A stretch of 64,000 nucleotides of DNA from Shinella fusca. GTDB lineage: Bacteria > Pseudomonadota > Alphaproteobacteria > Rhizobiales > Rhizobiaceae. A program made the position numbers and the translations under genes. Shown here one piece after another: positions 47,618 to 57,856 of this stretch (positions are counted from its first letter, which is position 1; each line of letters starts with the position of its first letter). The stretch spans positions 62,001-126,000 of the forward strand of contig NZ_JACHIK010000001.1 of the NCBI RefSeq assembly GCF_014203155.1, written 5' to 3'. Under the pieces are notes generated by a model. The model was not told the origin of the DNA. It ran no database searches and was given only the letters and a program-made list of their open reading frames with translations.

Positions 47618-48034
47618 ATGACCACCATGCCCGCCCGCATCGTCCACCGCGCCATCCGGCGCGACTGGCGCGCCGTCTATGCCTTCGCGGCAAAACCGGA
47701 GAACATGCCGCTCTGGGCCTCGGGCCTTGCGTCCGGCCTTGTGCGCGACGGCGAGGACTGGATCGCCGACGGCGGGCCGATCGGCAAGGTGCGCGTGCGC
47801 TTCGCCCCGCAGAACGATTTCGGCGTGATCGACCATACGGTGACGCTGCCGGACGGGCTCGTCGTGGAGAACGCGCTGCGCGTCGTGCCGAACGGCGACG
47901 GGGCCGAGGTGATGTTCACGCTGCTGAGGCCGCCGGGCATGGACGACGCGGCCTTCGAGGCGGACGCCGCGCATGTCGCCCGCGACCTCGATACGCTGGC
48001 ACGGCTGATGGAAGAACGGGAGACGGCACGATGA
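47618..48034 (+). CDS. SRPBCC (START/Bet v1-like) family protein
   Basis: 138 residues from ATG 47618 behind AGGGAG. Opening ARIVHRAIRRDWRAVYAFAAKPENMPLWASGL is typical of polyketide-cyclase/dehydrase-like SRPBCC proteins, a hydrophobic-ligand-binding helix-grip fold. Overlaps the next gene by four bases. Physiological ligand unknown. Confidence 0.75.
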   Translation: MTTMPARIVHRAIRRDWRAVYAFAAKPENMPLWASGLASGLVRDGEDWIADGGPIGKVRVRFAPQNDFGVIDHTVTLPDGLVVENALRVVPNGDGAEVMFTLLRPPGMDDAAFEADAAHVARDLDTLARLMEERETAR

Positions 48035-48375
48035 GAGACCGCAAGATCGACTATATCGAGTTCAACGTGGCGGACATCGCCAGGAGCAAGGCCTTCTACG
48101 GCGGCGCCTTCGGCTGGACCTTCACCGATTACGGCCCGGACTATTGCGAGTTCCGCGACGGGCGCCTCACCGGCGGCTTCACGACGCTCGCGCCGGTTTC
48201 CGCCAAAGGCGGCCCGCTCGTCATCCTCTTCGCCGACGATCTGGAAGACGCGCTTTCCCGTGTGGAAAAGGCGGGCGGCGGCATCGTCAGGCCGATCTTT
48301 TCCTTCCCCGGCGGCCGGCGCTTCCACTTCGCCGATCCCGACGGATACGAGCTTGCGGTCTGGTCCGACCGATAG
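48031..48375 (+). CDS. VOC (glyoxalase/bleomycin resistance) family protein
   Basis: 114 residues. Two beta-alpha-beta-beta-beta repeats: IDYIEFNVADIARSKAFYGGAFGWTF and LFADDLEDALSRVEKAGGGIVRPIF, ending FHFADPDGYELAVWS. The metal ligands are partly present (Glu in YIEFN, Glu in YELAVW). Co-translated with the SRPBCC gene. Function not predictable beyond family. Confidence 0.82.
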   Translation: MRDRKIDYIEFNVADIARSKAFYGGAFGWTFTDYGPDYCEFRDGRLTGGFTTLAPVSAKGGPLVILFADDLEDALSRVEKAGGGIVRPIFSFPGGRRFHFADPDGYELAVWSDR

Positions 48376-48490
48376 AAGCCTTCCCTTACGTGAATTTCGA
48401 TGCTCGAACCACTTTTAGCGAGCAAATTCAGGCTTCTTCAACCAGACGCTCCTAGTGAGGGCCTGCATTCAACAGCAGGCAGGCCCTTCG

Positions 48491-49228
48491 ATGTACGGTA
48501 TCCTCGGCAAGACCCTGGCGGTCGCGGTTCTCTCCGTGCTGGCATCGCTCGCCATCAGCTTCGCCTTCGTGCCCATGCTGGGCGGCAGGGTGGCCGGCGC
48601 CGGCCTCGTCATGACCATCGCCTGCCCCATCGCCATCTCGATCCCCGCCTCGTTCCTGCACTTCTACCAGTCGGAGAAGCTGCATCTCGCGCATGCCGCC
48701 CTCGGCCGCACCACCCGGGAACTGGCCGACGCCTATGCCCGCCTTCAGGAACAGGCGCGCCGGGACGCGCTCACCGGCGTCCTCAACCGCGCGGCCTTCA
48801 TGGCCGGGCTCGATGCGGAGGCCCGGGCCGGCACCCATGGCGGGCTGCTCTTCCTCGACATCGACCATTTCAAGGCCATCAACGACCGCTTCGGCCATGC
48901 CGCGGGCGATGCCGCGCTCGCCCGCGTCGGCGCGCTCCTCTCCAGCCTTGCGCGGGACGCGGACCTCGTCGGCCGGCTCGGCGGGGAGGAATTCGGCCTC
49001 TTCCTGCGCGAGGCCTCGCCCGAGCGGATGCTCGACCATTCGCAGGCGATCCGCGAGGCGGTCGAAGCGATCGACCTGCGCGCGCCGGACGGCACGCCCG
49101 TCGCACTCGGCATCAGCATCGGCGCCTTCCACTGCCCGCCCCGCTTCGCCCCCGCCGAAGCCCTCGCCGCCGCCGACCGCAACCTCTACCGCGCGAAGGC
49201 CATGGGCCGGAACACGGTGGTCGCGTAG
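48491..49228 (+). CDS. Membrane-bound GGDEF protein (diguanylate cyclase)
   Basis: 245 residues from ATG 48491; GTG 48455 would add 12. Two hydrophobic helices (TLAVAVLSVLASLAISFAFVPML and GLVMTIACPIAISIPASFL), a short coiled coil (RTTRELADAYARLQEQARRDALTG), then a full GGDEF domain with LDIDHFKAINDRFGHAAGD and active-site RLGGEEF. No RxxD inhibitory site at the usual spacing is obvious. It would make c-di-GMP. Placed between fixGHIS and fixNOQP but on the opposite strand. Confidence 0.88.
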   Translation: MYGILGKTLAVAVLSVLASLAISFAFVPMLGGRVAGAGLVMTIACPIAISIPASFLHFYQSEKLHLAHAALGRTTRELADAYARLQEQARRDALTGVLNRAAFMAGLDAEARAGTHGGLLFLDIDHFKAINDRFGHAAGDAALARVGALLSSLARDADLVGRLGGEEFGLFLREASPERMLDHSQAIREAVEAIDLRAPDGTPVALGISIGAFHCPPRFAPAEALAAADRNLYRAKAMGRNTVVA

Positions 49229-49261
49229 CGGGCGGCTCGCCTTGAGGGTGTGCCGCGTGGG

Positions 49262-49399
49262 TGGATCCTCGGGTCAAGCCCGAGGATGACGGAGGGGAGG
49301 AAAGTTTGCCGACCTGTCGGACGTGCGGCATGTGGCTCCGTCGCTTCTGCCGCCATCCTTCTCTTCTATCGTCATCCTCGGGCTTGACCCGAGGATCCA
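49262..49399. repeat. Inverted pair of palindromic repeats (REPIN-like)
   Basis: Units 49262-49290 and 49371-49399 are perfect inverted copies over 29 bases, each itself palindromic around CTCGGG/CCCGAG. They flank an 80-bp spacer. The same unit occurs at 26343 and 41086-41168. Confidence 0.85.
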
Positions 49400-49417
49400 C
49401 GCCCTGCGGCACGACGC

Positions 49418-49446
49418 AAAAAGGCCGCGGAAAACCGCGGCCTTTT
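49418..49446. terminator. Bidirectional terminator between the GGDEF gene and fixP
   Basis: GGCCGCGG (49423-49430) and CCGCGGCC (49435-49442) form an 8-bp stem with AAAA loop, flanked by AAAAA on the left and TTTT on the right, so it works in both directions. Confidence 0.85.
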
Positions 49447-49471
49447 CTTCTTGATAGATAATCCTTGGCGC

Positions 49472-50335
49472 CTATTCGCCGCCGCCAAGCGAGTGGACGA
49501 AGACGGCGAGCTGCTTGACGGCCGGGTCGCCGAGGCGGGGGAGCCAGGCGGGCATGACGCCGTGCTTGGGCGAGCGGACCTGCGCGGCGACGGCGGCCTC
49601 GCCCTCGCCCTTCAGCCAGATCGCGTCGGCAAGGTTCGGGGCGCCCATCTCGCGGTTGCCCCTGGCGTCCTCGCCATGGCAGGCGGCGCAGTTGTCGGCG
49701 AAGACCTGGCTGCCCGGCTCGACGAGGCTTGCGTCGGACGGCGTGCCCGTCAGGCTGACGACATAGGCGGCGACCTGCTTGATCTGGTCCGGTTCGAGGA
49801 TTTCGCCGAAGGCCGGCATCTCCGAGACGCGGGTCTCGTCATCGCCCGGATGGCGGATGCCGTGGGCGATGGTCTGGTAGATATCCTCCACCGTGCCGCC
49901 CCAGACCCAGTCGTCGTCGTTGAGGTTCGGGAAGCCCGGCCCGCCGGCCGCGCCCGAGCCGTGGCACTGGGCGCAGTTGACCTTGAAGGCCGAGGCGCCG
50001 CCCGAGATCGCGAACTGCGAGAGTTGCGGATCGGCCAGGATCTCCTCCAGCGAGGCCTTGGAGATGCGGTCGACGAAGCCGGCCTGCGCTTCCTTGGCGC
50101 TGGCAAGCTCGGCGGCGATATTGGCCCGGCTCGACCAGCCGAGCATGCCTCTGGTCGTGTCGGAGATCAGCGGCCAGGCCGGAAAGGCGACGGTGTAGGC
50201 GATGGCCCAGAGGATCGTGGCGTAGAACGTCCAGACCCACCAGCGCGGCATGGGGTTGTTCAGTTCCCGGATGCCGTCCCATTCGTGGCCGGTGGTTTCG
50301 ACGCCCGAGATTTCGTCAATGTGTTTCCCGGCCAT
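49472..50335 (-). CDS. fixP: cbb3 oxidase subunit III, dihaem cytochrome c FixP/CcoP
   Basis: 287 residues. One N-terminal membrane helix (WWVWTFYATILWAIAYTVAFPAW) and two haem c sites, CAQCH (about 139) and CAACH (about 222), with Met ligands in SEMPAFGE and GVMPAWLP. Takes electrons from the bc1 complex via soluble cytochromes and passes them to FixO. Last gene of fixNOQP. Confidence 0.96.
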   Translation of the reverse strand: MAGKHIDEISGVETTGHEWDGIRELNNPMPRWWVWTFYATILWAIAYTVAFPAWPLISDTTRGMLGWSSRANIAAELASAKEAQAGFVDRISKASLEEILADPQLSQFAISGGASAFKVNCAQCHGSGAAGGPGFPNLNDDDWVWGGTVEDIYQTIAHGIRHPGDDETRVSEMPAFGEILEPDQIKQVAAYVVSLTGTPSDASLVEPGSQVFADNCAACHGEDARGNREMGAPNLADAIWLKGEGEAAVAAQVRSPKHGVMPAWLPRLGDPAVKQLAVFVHSLGGGE

Positions 50336-50337
50336 GA

Positions 50338-50490
50338 TCAGTCCTCCTTGAGGGGGATTTCGGCGGCCCGTTCGGCGGCCTTGCGGCCGCCCGGGCGAAG
50401 GGTGAAGAGAACGACGGCCAGGAAGAACAGCGTCATGGCGGCAAGGCCCCAGCTATCGGCGAAGTGGCGCATGGCGGTATAGGTTTCCAT
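50338..50490 (-). CDS. fixQ: cbb3 oxidase subunit IV FixQ/CcoQ
   Basis: 50 residues: METYTAMRHFADSWGLAAMT, then LFFLAVVLFTLRPGGRKAAERAAEIPLKED. Single membrane helix with the family's F-R-P-G-x-[KR] junction. Start ATG 50490 follows GAGGG. Stabilises the oxidase. Sits between fixO and fixP as usual. Confidence 0.94.
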   Translation of the reverse strand: METYTAMRHFADSWGLAAMTLFFLAVVLFTLRPGGRKAAERAAEIPLKED

Positions 50491-50500
50491 GGGTCCCTCC

Positions 50501-51232
50501 TCAGCGATAACCGCTGGCATCGTCATAGGTGGAGAAGTCCACCAGCGTGCCGAGCATCTGCAGGTAGGCGACGAGCGCGTCCATTTCGGTGAGCTTCGTC
50601 GGATCGCCGTCGAAATCGCCGAGCTTGGCCTTCGGATAGCGGGCCTCGATGCCGGACGTGTCGGCATTGGGATCGGCCTGCGCCTTCAGGTCTGCCTCGG
50701 CGTTTTCCAGCATCTCGTCCGTATAGGGCACGCCGACGGCACGGTTGGCCGAAAGGTGCATCGAGACGGTCTTCACCTCCAGCGGCGTCTCCTTGAGGAA
50801 GGCGTAGCTCGGCATCACCGATTCCGGCACCACCGAGCGCGGCTCGGTCAGGTGCTGGACGTGCCATTCGTTCGAGTAACGGTCGCCGACGCGGGCAAGG
50901 TCGGGCCCCGTCCGCTTGGAGCCCCACTGGAACGGATGGTCGTACATCGATTCCGCCGCCAGCGAATAATGCCCGTAGCGCTCGACCTCGTCGCGGAAGG
51001 GCCGGATCATCTGGCTGTGACAGAGGTAGCAGCCCTCGCGCACGTAGATGTCGCGCCCGGCGAGCTCCAGCGGCGAATAGGGCCGCACGCCTTCCACCTT
51101 CTCGATGGTGTTTTCCAGGTAGAAGAGCGGGGCGATCTCGACGATGCCGCCGATGGAGACGACGAGGAGCGAGCCGACGAGGAGGAGCGTCGCATTGCGC
51201 TCGAGGATGGCGTGTTTATCAAGAATGGACAT
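50501..51232 (-). CDS. fixO: cbb3 oxidase subunit II, monohaem cytochrome c FixO/CcoO
   Basis: 243 residues. N-terminal membrane helix ([20 protein letters not shown]) then haem site CYLCH at about 69-73 in [15 protein letters not shown], and the Met-ligand region [12 protein letters not shown]. Passes electrons from FixP to FixN. Confidence 0.97.
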   Translation of the reverse strand: MSILDKHAILERNATLLLVGSLLVVSIGGIVEIAPLFYLENTIEKVEGVRPYSPLELAGRDIYVREGCYLCHSQMIRPFRDEVERYGHYSLAAESMYDHPFQWGSKRTGPDLARVGDRYSNEWHVQHLTEPRSVVPESVMPSYAFLKETPLEVKTVSMHLSANRAVGVPYTDEMLENAEADLKAQADPNADTSGIEARYPKAKLGDFDGDPTKLTEMDALVAYLQMLGTLVDFSTYDDASGYR

Positions 51233-51243
51233 GGATCCACCTC

Positions 51244-52863
51244 CTATTCGGCCGGCTGCAGGGCGGGCGCGGCACCCGGGATCGGGGCCTCGTCACGCTG
51301 GTAGCCGCGGATTGTCATGGTCACGTTGTAGGCCATGATGAGCGCCCCGGTGAGGTAGAGGCCGCCGCCCACGGCACGCAGCACGTAGTAGGGGAACATG
51401 GCCGCGACCGTTTCGGCGAACGAGTAGACCAGGAAGCCCTGCTCGTCGTATTCGCGCCACATCAGGCCCTGCTGGATGCCGGCCACCCACATGACGGCGG
51501 CGTAGATCACGATGCCGAGCGTGGCGAGCCAGAAGTGCCAGTTGACCATGCGGATCGAGTAGAGCCGCTCGCGCTTCCACAGCTTCGGAACGAGGAAGTA
51601 GATCGCGCCGAAGGTGATGAGGCCGTTCCAGCCGAGCGCGCCCGAATGGACGTGGCCGATGGTCCAGTCCGTGTAGTGGCTGAGCGAGTTGACCGACTTG
51701 ATCGACATCATCGGCCCTTCGAAGGTCGCCATGCCGTAGAAGGCGATGGCCATGACCATCATGCGCACGATCGGGTCGGTGCGGATCTTGTCCCATGCGC
51801 CCTGGAGCGTCATCAGGCCGTTGATCATGCCGCCCCAGGAGGGCATCCAGAGCATGATCGAGAAGACCATGCCGAGCGTCTGCGCCCAGTCCGGCAGCGC
51901 CGTGTAGTGAAGGTGGTGGGGACCGGCCCAGATATACATGAAGATCAGGGCCCAGAAGTGGATGATCGACAGGCGGTAGGAATAGACCGGACGGTTCACC
52001 TGCTTGGGCACGAAATAGTACATCATGCCGAGGAAGCCGGCCGTCAGGAAGAAGCCGACGGCATTATGGCCGTACCACCATTGCGTCAGCGCATCCTGCA
52101 CGCCGGAGAAGGCCGAATAGCTCTTGGCGCCGAGGAAGGAGGCCGGCACCGCCAGGTTGTTGACGATGTGCAGCATGGCGATGGTGACGATGAAGCCCAG
52201 GTAGAACCAGTTCGCCACGTAGATATGCGGTTCCTTGCGGGTCATGATCGTGCCGAGGAAGGCGACGAGATAGGCGACCCAGACGATGGTGAGCCAGATG
52301 TCGACATACCATTCCGGCTCGGCATATTCCCGGCTCTGCGTGATGCCGAGGAGGTAGCCGGTGGCCGCCATGACGATGAAGAGGTTGTAGCCCCAGAAGA
52401 CGAACCAGCCGAGATTGCCGCCGAAAAGACGGGCGCGGGAGGTGCGCTGCACGACGTAGAATGACGTCGCGATCAGCCCGTTGCCGCCGAAGGCGAAGAT
52501 GACCGCGGACGTGTGCAGCGGGCGCACGCGGCCGAAGTTCAGCCAGGGCTCGATATTGAGGTCGGGAAAGGCGAGCTGCGCGGCGATGAAGACGCCGACG
52601 AGGAAGCCGACGACACCCCAGAACACCGTGGCGATGACGCCGTATTTGATGACCTCGTCGAAATAACCGTCGTCCGCGGCGGACGGGGCGGCGGCGGCCG
52701 GCGCGAAGGAGACGCGCCGCACCATGACCAGCGTGCCGGCAAGCAGCACGAAGAAGAGAACCCACATATGGGCCTCGAAGAGCCTGTCCTTGGCGAAGGC
52801 GACGCCGAGCAGCGCCAGAAACGCCCCCACCGCCAGGACGATTGTTTCCGTTAGATATTTCAT
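51244..52863 (-). CDS. fixN: cbb3 oxidase subunit I FixN/CcoN
   Basis: 539 residues from ATG 52863, which gives the typical MKYLTET start; ATG 52872 is possible. Twelve or more membrane helices, haem and CuB ligands in [44 protein letters not shown], and [14 protein letters not shown]. Catalytic subunit reducing O2 with high affinity, used under microaerobic conditions. An FNR-type box lies 106 bases upstream. Confidence 0.97.
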   Translation of the reverse strand: MKYLTETIVLAVGAFLALLGVAFAKDRLFEAHMWVLFFVLLAGTLVMVRRVSFAPAAAAPSAADDGYFDEVIKYGVIATVFWGVVGFLVGVFIAAQLAFPDLNIEPWLNFGRVRPLHTSAVIFAFGGNGLIATSFYVVQRTSRARLFGGNLGWFVFWGYNLFIVMAATGYLLGITQSREYAEPEWYVDIWLTIVWVAYLVAFLGTIMTRKEPHIYVANWFYLGFIVTIAMLHIVNNLAVPASFLGAKSYSAFSGVQDALTQWWYGHNAVGFFLTAGFLGMMYYFVPKQVNRPVYSYRLSIIHFWALIFMYIWAGPHHLHYTALPDWAQTLGMVFSIMLWMPSWGGMINGLMTLQGAWDKIRTDPIVRMMVMAIAFYGMATFEGPMMSIKSVNSLSHYTDWTIGHVHSGALGWNGLITFGAIYFLVPKLWKRERLYSIRMVNWHFWLATLGIVIYAAVMWVAGIQQGLMWREYDEQGFLVYSFAETVAAMFPYYVLRAVGGGLYLTGALIMAYNVTMTIRGYQRDEAPIPGAAPALQPAE

Positions 52864-52968
52864 CGTTGGCATCCCCCAACTCGTGACTGTCCCGCAATGG
52901 CCCTCTTCCCTCGCGGAATCGGCCCATTGCGCTCGAGTGAGCCTTGGCAGATACGCCCGCCGGCATCC

Positions 52969-52982
52969 TTGACATGGATCAA
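52969..52982. promoter_or_regulatory. FNR/FixK-type box between fixN and the hemerythrin gene
   Basis: TTGACATGGATCAA matches TTGAT-N4-ATCAA at nine of ten positions. It lies 106 bases from fixN and 92 bases from the hemerythrin start, so it could act on either or both. Confidence 0.8.
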
Positions 52983-53073
52983 GGCATGGCGGCGGAGCCG
53001 GCGGCATCTAGAGACAGGTTGACGCAGCCGCGCCGGGACGCCGCGGCTCTTCCCCGAAGAGGAAGCACGACAC

Positions 53074-53556
53074 ATGACGGACTACACTGGCATCGCCCGG
53101 CTGCTTTCGGATCGCCCGACGGACGCCGTTTCCCTGGACTGGCTGAAAAAGGCCCATGACGCGCAGCTCACGCTCTGCGAGGCGCTGGAGGAGATCGCCG
53201 ACAGCCTGCCGGCGAACATCAACCGGCAGAAATGCATCTATGCGGCAAAATCGCTGGTGCCGCTGGTCAACGGCATCCACCGCTATGAGGAAGAAGCGCT
53301 GTTTCCGCTGCTCGAACGCCTGCAGGCGGGCGACCGCCAGCTCGTGGACGCCATCGCCCGGCTGAAATTCGAGCATGTCGAGGACGAATGCTTCGCCGAG
53401 GAGCTGACCGATACGCTGACGCGGCTCGGCAGCGGCGACCGCTCCGTGAACGCGGAAGCCGCGGGCTATATGCTCCGCGGCTTCTTCGAATCGATCCGGC
53501 GCCACATCGCCTTCGAGCAGCAGTTCGTGCTGCGCGGCCCGGGCCTTGCCTCCTAA
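53074..53556 (+). CDS. Hemerythrin-like HHE domain protein
   Basis: 160 residues. Four-helix bundle with iron-ligand-type histidines and acids: SLDWLKKAHDAQLTLCEALEEI, NGIHRYEEEALFPLLER (HxxxE), KFEHVEDECFAEEL and FFESIRRHIAFEQQFVL. Binds O2 or senses O2/NO through a di-iron site. Divergent from fixN around a shared FNR-type box, suggesting a role in oxygen handling during microaerobic growth (inferred). Confidence 0.85.
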   Translation: MTDYTGIARLLSDRPTDAVSLDWLKKAHDAQLTLCEALEEIADSLPANINRQKCIYAAKSLVPLVNGIHRYEEEALFPLLERLQAGDRQLVDAIARLKFEHVEDECFAEELTDTLTRLGSGDRSVNAEAAGYMLRGFFESIRRHIAFEQQFVLRGPGLAS

Positions 53557-53628
53557 GGCGGAGATTTGAGTTCGGGCGGAGCGGAAGACGCCATTTGCAG
53601 GCCCGCACGGGCCGGACGGCGCTTCCCT

Positions 53629-54342
53629 TCAGGCCGCCATCGGGTCGCGCGTCTCCAGCACATCCTGCAGGACGAGGATGGCGCCGAGCACGTTTCCGGC
53701 GGCCGACAGGCACGGCGTCATGCGGCAGCGGATCGTGGCATTGCCGCGGCGCGGCGAAACATAGTCGTATTCGATCACCTCTCCAGCAAAGCAGCGATCG
53801 AGATGCCGCTTGACGCGGCCCTCGAAGCGCTGCGCCCCGATGAACTCGGCGATATGGCGCCCCACGAGGTCGATGGGCTTTTCGGCAAGCCGCTCCGCAT
53901 TCAGCGGGTTCGAATAGAGATAGCGGTAATCCGTGGTGACGACGGCGACCCGGTCCGGCAGGCTGTCGAGGATCGCCTCGTTGAGAAGGCCGTCCTCGAT
54001 GACGCGCGGCGCCGGCACGGGGCGCGCGGCCTCCGCCATCGGACCGATGCCGAAGGGCGCGGCGGTCTCGTCGGTGCCGAAATAGCGGTCGAGCAGCAGC
54101 TTGAGATTATGCGCCTGCCGGAGCACGCAGGTGCGGTCGTCCGCCTCCTCGCGCAGAAGATCGACCACGAACCGGAATTGTGAGCGGAGTTCGGAGGTGT
54201 CGCACGCCTCCTTTTGCATTATGGCCACCAGGGCCGGCTCGATTTCCCTGTCCAGCATGGAAACCAGCTTTTCATTTCCTGTCTTCACGGCATGCTGAAG
54301 TTGCGAATATTTAAACCAGAACAACTCTATAAGAGCTTTCAA
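53629..54342 (-). CDS. PAS-domain protein
   Basis: 237 residues. A helical N-terminal part (LKALIELFWFKYSQLQHAVKTGNEKLVSMLDREIEPAL) precedes a PAS fold at about 125-235 (ILDSLPDRVAVVTTDYRYLYSNPLNAERLAEKPIDLVGRHIAEFIG). There is no kinase or output domain. I prefer TTG 54342 because GGGAG lies six bases upstream; ATG 54390 would add 16 unusual residues. Possibly a small sensor or adaptor; partner unknown. Confidence 0.75.
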   Translation of the reverse strand: MKALIELFWFKYSQLQHAVKTGNEKLVSMLDREIEPALVAIMQKEACDTSELRSQFRFVVDLLREEADDRTCVLRQAHNLKLLLDRYFGTDETAAPFGIGPMAEAARPVPAPRVIEDGLLNEAILDSLPDRVAVVTTDYRYLYSNPLNAERLAEKPIDLVGRHIAEFIGAQRFEGRVKRHLDRCFAGEVIEYDYVSPRRGNATIRCRMTPCLSAAGNVLGAILVLQDVLETRDPMAA

Positions 54343-54576
54343 CTGATGCTCCCTGAATTGCTGAAAACTACAGCAATCGTATTGCCACACTATCTAATCT
54401 GTACAGAAACAGGAAATCGCTTTGACTCACCTCCCGAATTCATCATCCAAAGCGCTTACATTAGCAAAATGGTAACAGCGACACGGGGGATGTCAAACGC
54501 AAATTGGCACTGTGCCGCGCAATTTGAAGTGCGCAGCCTGCCGGCAATCAGTCGTGAAGGATGAAAGAGCAGCCGA

Positions 54577-55521
54577 TCAAGTATTGAGGCTGTGCTTGAT
54601 GTTCCAGCGGTCGTGATACCAGAGCCACTGGCCGGGATATTCGCGTACCCATTGCTCGACCTTGTCGTTGAGCTTCTGCGCGGTCGCCTCCACGTCCACC
54701 GCGCCGTTCTCCTTGCGGGGAATCGCCATTGCCGGCTCCAGCTCCAGCCGGTAGCGGTTGCCCGGCAGGCGGATGCAGCGGGCGGGATAGACCTCGCAAT
54801 CGAACTGGCGCACGAGCTTTGCGACCAGCGGGTTCGTCTGCACGTCACGGCCGAAGAATTTCGTGTGCAGACCGCGGGTGAACTTCTGGTCGACAAGCAC
54901 GCCGACCGGCCCGCCCGCCTCCAGCTTGCGCGCCAGCGTGAAGGAGGAGCCGGCATGGGACGGCACGAGCTGGCCCATGCGGGCGCGGCGGAACTCGAAC
55001 ACCTTGTCGGCGACATAAGGATTGTTCGGCGGGCGGAACAGCACCGTCACGTCCAGCCCGAAGGCGGCGGCCGCCACCGGCAGCAGCTCGAAATTGCCGG
55101 TATGGGCGGTGAAGACGATGAACGGCCGCGGATTGTCGCGCAGGTCCACGAAAAGCGGGATGCCGGAGACCTCGATACGGCCCGGCGCCGTCTTTTCGGG
55201 ATCGAAATCGAACAGCTTGTCGAGGAAGACATATTCGGCGGCGAGCCGGCCCATATTGCCCCAGGCATCGAGCGCGATCGCCTCGATCTCGGCTTCGGAC
55301 TTCTCCGGGAAGGCGTTGCGCAGGTTGGTGAGCGTCAGCCTGTGGCGCTTCGTCTTCGGGCCGATCCAGCGCGCGACGCGGTCGGCAAAATCGATCGCGC
55401 CGTCCGCCGGCAGCACCTTCAGGATATTGAGCAGGCCGAAGGCGAACTGCGCGACAAGCCAGTCCTTGGAATTGCGGAGCGCCAGGACGAGGCGTGTGAT
55501 CAGCATCCGCAACGGCGTCAA
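54577..55521 (-). CDS. lpxXL: Very-long-chain acyltransferase of lipid A synthesis, LpxXL
   Basis: 314 residues. LpxL/HtrB family with HTGNFELLP (catalytic H-x4-E: His and Glu), LFRPPNNPYV and VLVDQKFTRGLHTKFFG. In rhizobia this member transfers 27-hydroxyoctacosanoate from AcpXL to lipid A. The assignment rests on its place at the end of the acpXL cluster, overlapping the adh gene by four bases. Inner-membrane-associated with a basic N-terminal helix. Confidence 0.92.
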   Translation of the reverse strand: MTPLRMLITRLVLALRNSKDWLVAQFAFGLLNILKVLPADGAIDFADRVARWIGPKTKRHRLTLTNLRNAFPEKSEAEIEAIALDAWGNMGRLAAEYVFLDKLFDFDPEKTAPGRIEVSGIPLFVDLRDNPRPFIVFTAHTGNFELLPVAAAAFGLDVTVLFRPPNNPYVADKVFEFRRARMGQLVPSHAGSSFTLARKLEAGGPVGVLVDQKFTRGLHTKFFGRDVQTNPLVAKLVRQFDCEVYPARCIRLPGNRYRLELEPAMAIPRKENGAVDVEATAQKLNDKVEQWVREYPGQWLWYHDRWNIKHSLNT

Positions 55522-56546
55522 TCCAGCTTCAGGACGATCTTGCCGAAGATCTGGCGCGATTCCATGCGCTCCAGCGCGGTGGCGATGCCGTCGAAGGTGA
55601 CTTCCGTATCGATGACCGGATGGACGATGCCGCGCGCCATCTTCTGCATGGCGTTCGCCATGTTCTCCATGCGGCAGCCGAAGGAGCCGAAGAGCTTCAA
55701 CTGCTGCTGGAACAGCATCATCAGGTTCATGTCGGTGGAAACGCCCGAGGTGGAGCCGCAGGTGACGAGGCGTCCGCCGCGCTTGAGGCAGAGCATGGAG
55801 CCCGCCCAGGTGTCCTTGCCGACATGCTCGAAGACGACGTCGACGCCCTTCTTCTTCGTGAGCTTGCGCACGACGCCCTCGAAGCGGTCCTCGCGGTAGT
55901 TGATGACGTGGTCGGCGCCGAGCGCCTTCGCCTTCTCGATCTTGTCGTTCGAGCCGACGGTGGTGATGACGGTGCAGCCGATCTTCTTGGCGAGCTGGAT
56001 CGCCGCAGTGCCGATGCCCGAGCCGCCGGCATGGACGAGGATCGTCTCACCGGGCTCGAGCCTGGCGTTGTCGAACAGCATGTGCTCGACCGTGCCGAAG
56101 GTGACCGGCGCCAGCGCCGCGCCGACGGCGTCGACACCGGGCGGTGCGGGCACGAGCAGGCGCGCGGGAAGGTTCACCTTCTCCTGCGCGAAGCCGTCGA
56201 GATGGAAGCCGTGAACGCCGCCGACATGTTCGCAGAGATTGTCGCGGCCTTCGCGGCAGGGCTTGCAGAGGCCGCAGGTACGCGCGCCGTAGATGGAGAC
56301 GAGCTGGCCGGGCAGCACGTTGGCAACGCCCGGGCCCAGCGTCTCGACGATGCCGGCCGCTTCCGCGCCGATGACCAGCGGCATCTTGCGCTTGGCGAAG
56401 GCCATGCCGCGCCAGCCCCAGACGTCGATATGGTTGAGCGCGACGGCCTTGACGCGCAGCGTCACCTCGCCGGGGCCGGGTGCGTCCGGCTCCGGGATGT
56501 CGGTCAGTTCGAGCTTGCGGTCGTCGAGAAGCTGCAGGGCACGCAT
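55518..56546 (-). CDS. Zinc-type alcohol dehydrogenase of the acpXL cluster
   Basis: 342 residues. MDR superfamily: HIDVWGWRGMA, the structural-zinc cysteine set CGLCKPCREGRDNLC and the NADP loop ILVHAGGSGIGTAAIQLAKKIG. Known in rhizobia as adh2XL. In this setting it probably acts as an enoyl reductase or dehydrogenase in elongation of the C28 hydroxy acid; the reaction has not been shown by anything in the sequence. Confidence 0.9.
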   Translation of the reverse strand: MRALQLLDDRKLELTDIPEPDAPGPGEVTLRVKAVALNHIDVWGWRGMAFAKRKMPLVIGAEAAGIVETLGPGVANVLPGQLVSIYGARTCGLCKPCREGRDNLCEHVGGVHGFHLDGFAQEKVNLPARLLVPAPPGVDAVGAALAPVTFGTVEHMLFDNARLEPGETILVHAGGSGIGTAAIQLAKKIGCTVITTVGSNDKIEKAKALGADHVINYREDRFEGVVRKLTKKKGVDVVFEHVGKDTWAGSMLCLKRGGRLVTCGSTSGVSTDMNLMMLFQQQLKLFGSFGCRMENMANAMQKMARGIVHPVIDTEVTFDGIATALERMESRQIFGKIVLKLD

Positions 56547-56559
56547 GGCAATATTCCTA

Positions 56560-57846
<1,287 letters not shown>

Positions 57847-57856
57847 GGCCGGACCC

